From Watersipora subatra (lineage: Eukaryota; Bryozoa; Gymnolaemata; Cheilostomatida; Watersiporidae), in the NCBI RefSeq assembly GCF_963576615.1, contig NC_088711.1, positions 124,001 through 188,000 of the forward strand: a stretch of 64,000 nucleotides of DNA, written 5' to 3'. Of the stretch, positions 60,201 through 64,000 are shown in pieces (position 1 is the first letter of the stretch; the number at the start of each line of letters is the position of its first letter). Under the pieces are notes generated by a model. The model had not been told where the DNA came from. It did no database searches and saw only the letters and a program-made list of their open reading frames with translations. The translations under genes were made by a program, and so were the position numbers.

Positions 60201-62591
60201 TTACTGATGTTGTACATATAAGGTAGTATTACAGATGTTGTACATGTAAGGTAGTATTACAGATGTTGTACATGTAAGGTAGTATTACAGATGTTGTACA
60301 TATAAGGTAGTATTACAGATGTTGTACACATAAGGTAGTATTACAGATGTTGTACATGTAAGGTAGTATTACAGATGTTGTACATATAAAGTAGTATTAC
60401 AGATGTTGTACATGTAAGGTATTATTACAGATGTTGTACATATAAGGTAGTATTACAGATGTTGTACATGTAAGGCAGTATTACAGATGTTGTACATATA
60501 AGGTAGTATTACAGATGTTGTACACATAAGGTAGTATTACAGATGTTGTACATATAAGGTAGTATTACAGATGTTGTACATGTAAGGCAGTATTACAGAT
60601 GTTGTACATGTAAGGTAGTATTACAGATGTTGTACATATAAGGTAGTATTACAGATGTTGTACATATAAGGTAGTATTACAGATGTTGTACATGTAAGGT
60701 AGTATTACAGATGTTGTACGTGTAAGGTAGTATTACAGATGTTGTACATGTAAGGTAGTATTACAGAAGTTGTACATGTAAGGTAGTATTACAGATGTTG
60801 TACATGTAAGGTAGTATTACAGATGTTGTACATGTAAGGTAGTATTACAGATGTTGTACATGTAAGGTAGTATTACAGATGTTGTACATATAAGGTAGTA
60901 TTACAGATGTTGTACATGTAAGGTAGTATTACTGATGTTGTACATGTAAGGTAGTATTACAGATGTTGTACATATAAGGTAGTATTACAGTTGTTGTACA
61001 TGTAAGGTAGTATTACAGATGTTGTACATGTAAGGCAGTATTACAGATGTTGTACAGGTAAGGTAGTATTACAGATGTTGTACATATAAGGTAGTATTAC
61101 AGATGTTGTACATATAAGGTAGTATTACAGATGTTGTACATATAAGGTAGTATTACAGATGTTGTACATGTAAGGCAGTATTACAGATGTTGTACATGTA
61201 AGGCAGTATTACAGTTGTTGTACAGGTAAGGTAGTATTACAGATGTTGTACATATAAGGTAGTATTACAGATGTTGTACATATAAGGTAGTATTACAGAT
61301 GTTGTACATGTAAGGTAGTATTACAGATGTTGTACATATAAGGTAGTATTACAGATGTTGTACATATAAGGTAGTATTACAGATGTTGTACATGTAAGGC
61401 AGTATTACAGATGTTGTACATGTAAGGCAGTATTACAGTTGTTGTACAGGTAAGGTAGTATTACAGATGTTGTACATATAAGGTAGTATTACAGATGTTG
61501 TACATATAAGGTAGTATTACAGATGTTGTACATATAAGGTAGTATTACAGATGTACATGTAAGGCAGTATTACAGATGTTGTACATGTAAGGTAGTATTA
61601 CAGGTGTTGTACATGTAAGGTAGTATTACAGATGTTGTACATACAAGGTAGTATTACAGATGTTGTACATGTAAGGTAGTATTACAGATGTTGTACATGT
61701 AAGGTAGTATTACTGATGTTGTACATGTAAGGTAGTATTACTGATGTTGTACATATAAGGTAGTATTACAGATGTTGTACATGTAAGGTAGTATTACTGA
61801 TGTTGTACATGTAAGGTAGTATTACTGATGTTGTACATATAAGGTAGTATTACAGATGTTGTACATGTAAGGTAGTATTACAGATGTTGTACATGTAAGG
61901 TAGTATTACTGATGTTGTACATATAAGGCAGTATTACAGTTGTTGTACATGTAAGGTAGTATTACAGATGTTGTACATGTAAGGTATTATTACAGATGTT
62001 GTACATGTAAGGTAGTGATACAAATGTTGTACATGTAAGGTAGTATTACAGATGTTGTACATGTAAGGTAATACACAAAGAAACCTACAGAAGATAAATC
62101 AAAATTATGACCACATTTTTCTTATCTCTCTAGACGGACCCATTGAGCTGAACATTTTCCGTCGACCTCCGAAAGAGTCAGACAGTGATATCTCTGATAT
62201 TGAAGATCGTAACTACATCGATGATTCCGATCCTTCTACGAGTTATTTCCACAGAATGAAACTCAACCCTGTCAAGCGCAATGACATCAAGGATCTATTC
62301 CTGCACAGAGACGAGGCAAGAGTCATCAACATATTGCATTGTAAAGACTCATCACATATCTTCGCACTATATGCATCAGTGCCGTTGACGTTAATGTTGT
62401 TTTCACAGGTGTACAGAATGAGTGATTACTGCCGAGGCAGAATGATTATCATAAACAATCGCAACTTCACTAACTCTAATCATGTCCGAGTTGGCTCAGA
62501 GGTCGACTACAGCAACATTCGATACCTTTTTGAGCGACTGCGCTTCGAGATAGTTCAGGAAGACAAGGAGATGTTTAACCTGACAGAAGAG
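54283..62591 (+). CDS. Caspase, 5' part only (short prodomain, executioner-like)
   Basis: Exons 54283-54313, 62134-62315 and 62409-62591 (phases 1 and 0) give 132 residues, then a GAG|GTATTA donor. The gene continues past the window. The N-terminus is short and acidic (MASAEEIDDDDGPIEL, ESDSDISDIED) with no CARD or death-effector domain. The caspase p20 start follows: VYRMSDYCRGRMIIINNRNF, then VGSEVDYSNIRYLFERLRFE and NLTEE, matching the YxMxxxxRGxxxIINNxxF and GTxxDxxxLxxxFxxLxF patterns of the family. Caspases are cysteine proteases of apoptosis. The catalytic His and Cys lie in exons not present here, so activity cannot be judged. Intron 1 is 7.8 kb and mostly minisatellite. The second intron appears to use a GC donor; if retained it adds 31 in-frame residues. 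Confidence 0.85.
54955..55775. repeat. 28-bp degenerate minisatellite, about 29 copies
   Basis: Units CTGCCTATCCCTATCCACCT plus GTCATTAG, with increasing divergence rightward (CTATCTCTAGCCAC). This looks like an older array than the one at 56.3 kb. In caspase intron 1. Confidence 0.93.
55780..56290. other. Unique segment between two arrays in caspase intron 1
   Basis: 55786-55995 has a 69-codon plus-strand ORF (WSQPPTVNTEARWNALQVTL onward) that is less AT-rich than its surroundings. No domain recognised and no splice sites in suitable phase were established; it could be a fragment of an unidentified element. Confidence 0.3.
56300..62070. repeat. 28-bp mega-minisatellite, about 206 copies
   Basis: Units AGTATTACAGATGTTGTACA plus TGTAAGGT run almost without a break for about 5.8 kb. 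Common variants are ACTG for ACAG, CATATAAG for CATGTAAG, GGCAG for GGTAG and GGTATT for GGTAGT. One unit near 61550 has lost a few bases. Variant order recurs in blocks. It ends about 60 bases before the acceptor of caspase exon 2. Confidence 0.99.
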
Positions 62592-63510
62592 GTATTATGG
62601 AAGTGCCAAAGCTGCATGCTACCAGTATTATTCCATTAGGTTATGACTTACAGATGACCTTGCACAAAGTTTCAGTAGATTTTATCAAAAGTTATCGCTA
62701 TTTTCTATCATTTGCGATTGTTTTCGTTGTTTGAGGTTATCTGACTATCAGAATGTTTTGAGATTAAAATTGTCAAATCTTGATCGATGTTAAAATGACG
62801 TCGCGAGCTGTGTAGTTGCCTGTCATTATTGATATCGGCTATTGTGTTCAAGTTGCAAGGTTACGCATCTCTATTCTGTCGGTCTCTTTGTTGAAGCGCA
62901 ATTATAGACGTTGTAGTTGCGTCTTTTCCTTCAATCTGAGTATCCAAGCAACTATTTCATCGAAACTATTTTATCTCTGAACTGGGTAGATATACAAAGA
63001 CAAAAATTACATCAAATTGAAGCTTGATGTCTCCGTTTTATATTGACATTGCTTTCATTTGACATCAATGGTGTAAGTTCATCTCTAAGGGCAGATTTGA
63101 TTATACTTTGTCGAGGTAGTTGACTACAGTCAGAAAGAATTTACAGTCCAATCTCTGCTAACCATCACCTCTATCTACAAGACTTGACATTCGCTTTTAC
63201 GTTTGAGCAAATCTTTGTTTCGCCGTACAAAGTAATGTCCAGCATCCGACATCATTTTTTAAAACATTACAGTTTTATAAAAGAGTTATTATGATGTTAA
63301 AATAAAATTGAGTAAAGATTTGATAAATTGAGTTTACTTCAACTATATTTAGTGTGAGTTATTGTTAATTACACTGCGTATTTTAATCACTAACGTTGCT
63401 GCTGAACTTGTCTATAGCCTAGTTTATATTTCTAGTTCACTTATAGGTAAAGTAACAACAAAAATTGTTTTATTGGTTTTGAGTTCATTAATTTAGTTTT
63501 TTAGGTGTTT
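62592..63510. other. Caspase intron 3 (start), no exon seen
   Basis: AT-rich. I searched for the next caspase exons (HG and QACRG motifs) and did not find them before the window end. Confidence 0.5.
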
Positions 63511-64000
63511 TATCTATGTATATGTTTATTGTAAGCTGATATATCTATGTATACGTTTATTATAAACTGATATATCAGTGTATATGTCTATTGTAAGCTG
63601 ATATATCAGTGTATATGTCTATTGTAAGCTGATATATCAGTGTATATGTTTATTGTAAGCTGATATATCTATGTATACGTTTATTGTAAGCTGATATATC
63701 AGTGTATATGTTTATTGTAAGCTGATATATCTATGTATATGTTTATTGTAAGCTGATATATCAGTGTATATGTTTATTGTAAGCTGATATATCTATGTAT
63801 ATGTTTATTGTAAGCTGATATATCAGTATATATGTCTATTGTAAGCTGATATATCAGTATATATGTTTATTGTAAGCTGATATATCTATGTATACGTTTA
63901 TTGTAAGCTGATATATCAGTGTATATGTTTATTGTAAGCTGATATATCGATGTATATGTTTATTGTAAGCTGATATATCTATGTATACGTTTATTGTAAG
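63511..64000. repeat. 31-bp minisatellite reaching the window edge
   Basis: Units GTAAGCTGATATATCAGTGT plus ATATGTTTATT, with TATCTATGTATACG variants. About 16 copies are visible and the array continues out of the window. Lies in the caspase intron downstream of exon 3. Confidence 0.96.

Noticed and set aside
56300-62070. CRISPR array
   Set aside because: Units are contiguous with no unique spacers, and the setting is an animal intron.

Overview
The window is a piece of an animal nuclear genome, almost certainly an invertebrate. It has multi-exon genes with GT-AG introns, AT-rich intergenic DNA, a COUP-TF-type nuclear receptor and a caspase (both metazoan families), tRNA-derived SINEs, and LINE, Ty3/gypsy, hAT and Tc1/mariner-type elements. 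No operons, bacterial genes, CRISPR arrays or true tRNA/rRNA genes were seen. The phylum cannot be fixed from the sequence alone.

Four protein-coding genes can be reconstructed exon by exon with matching splice phases. (1) Plus strand, 1152-11600: a five-exon ankyrin-repeat gene, best match ANKRD54, 214 aa. (2) Minus strand, 19316 down to 12290: a seven-exon NR2F (COUP-TF/seven-up) nuclear receptor, 489 aa, convergent with gene 1. (3) Minus strand, 40161 down to 25013: a thirteen-exon gene for an 801-aa protein with a seven-bladed RCC1-type propeller and a long polar tail; family not assigned. (4) Plus strand, 54283 to 62591 and beyond the window: the 5' part of a short-prodomain caspase. A weak coiled-coil ORF pair lies on the minus strand at 49454-50046. 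An orphan, well-formed histone mRNA 3' stem-loop lies at 41209-41224.

Mobile DNA: TA-flanked Tc1/mariner-type elements at 2930-3849, 9621-10465, 26384-27000 and 27918-28540; a hAT element with a perfect 8-bp target duplication at 48144-49327; a decayed Ty3/gypsy pol at about 43920-46300; a decayed LINE RT at about 23290-23940; and several SINE copies.

The striking property is tandem repetition. More than twenty minisatellites with units of 7-65 bp cover roughly a quarter or more of the window (my rough sum is about 18 kb), including one 28-bp array of about 5.8 kb. Many sit inside introns and run right up to splice sites. Two of them, a 58-bp array in the ankyrin gene and a 61-bp array in the RCC1 gene, have units that contain a copy of the 3' splice site plus the first 30 or so bases of the exon. 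A third, with 16-bp units, carries a decoy acceptor in every unit, is open in all three frames, and runs in frame into an ankyrin exon. This junction-anchored expansion is the most interesting signal here.
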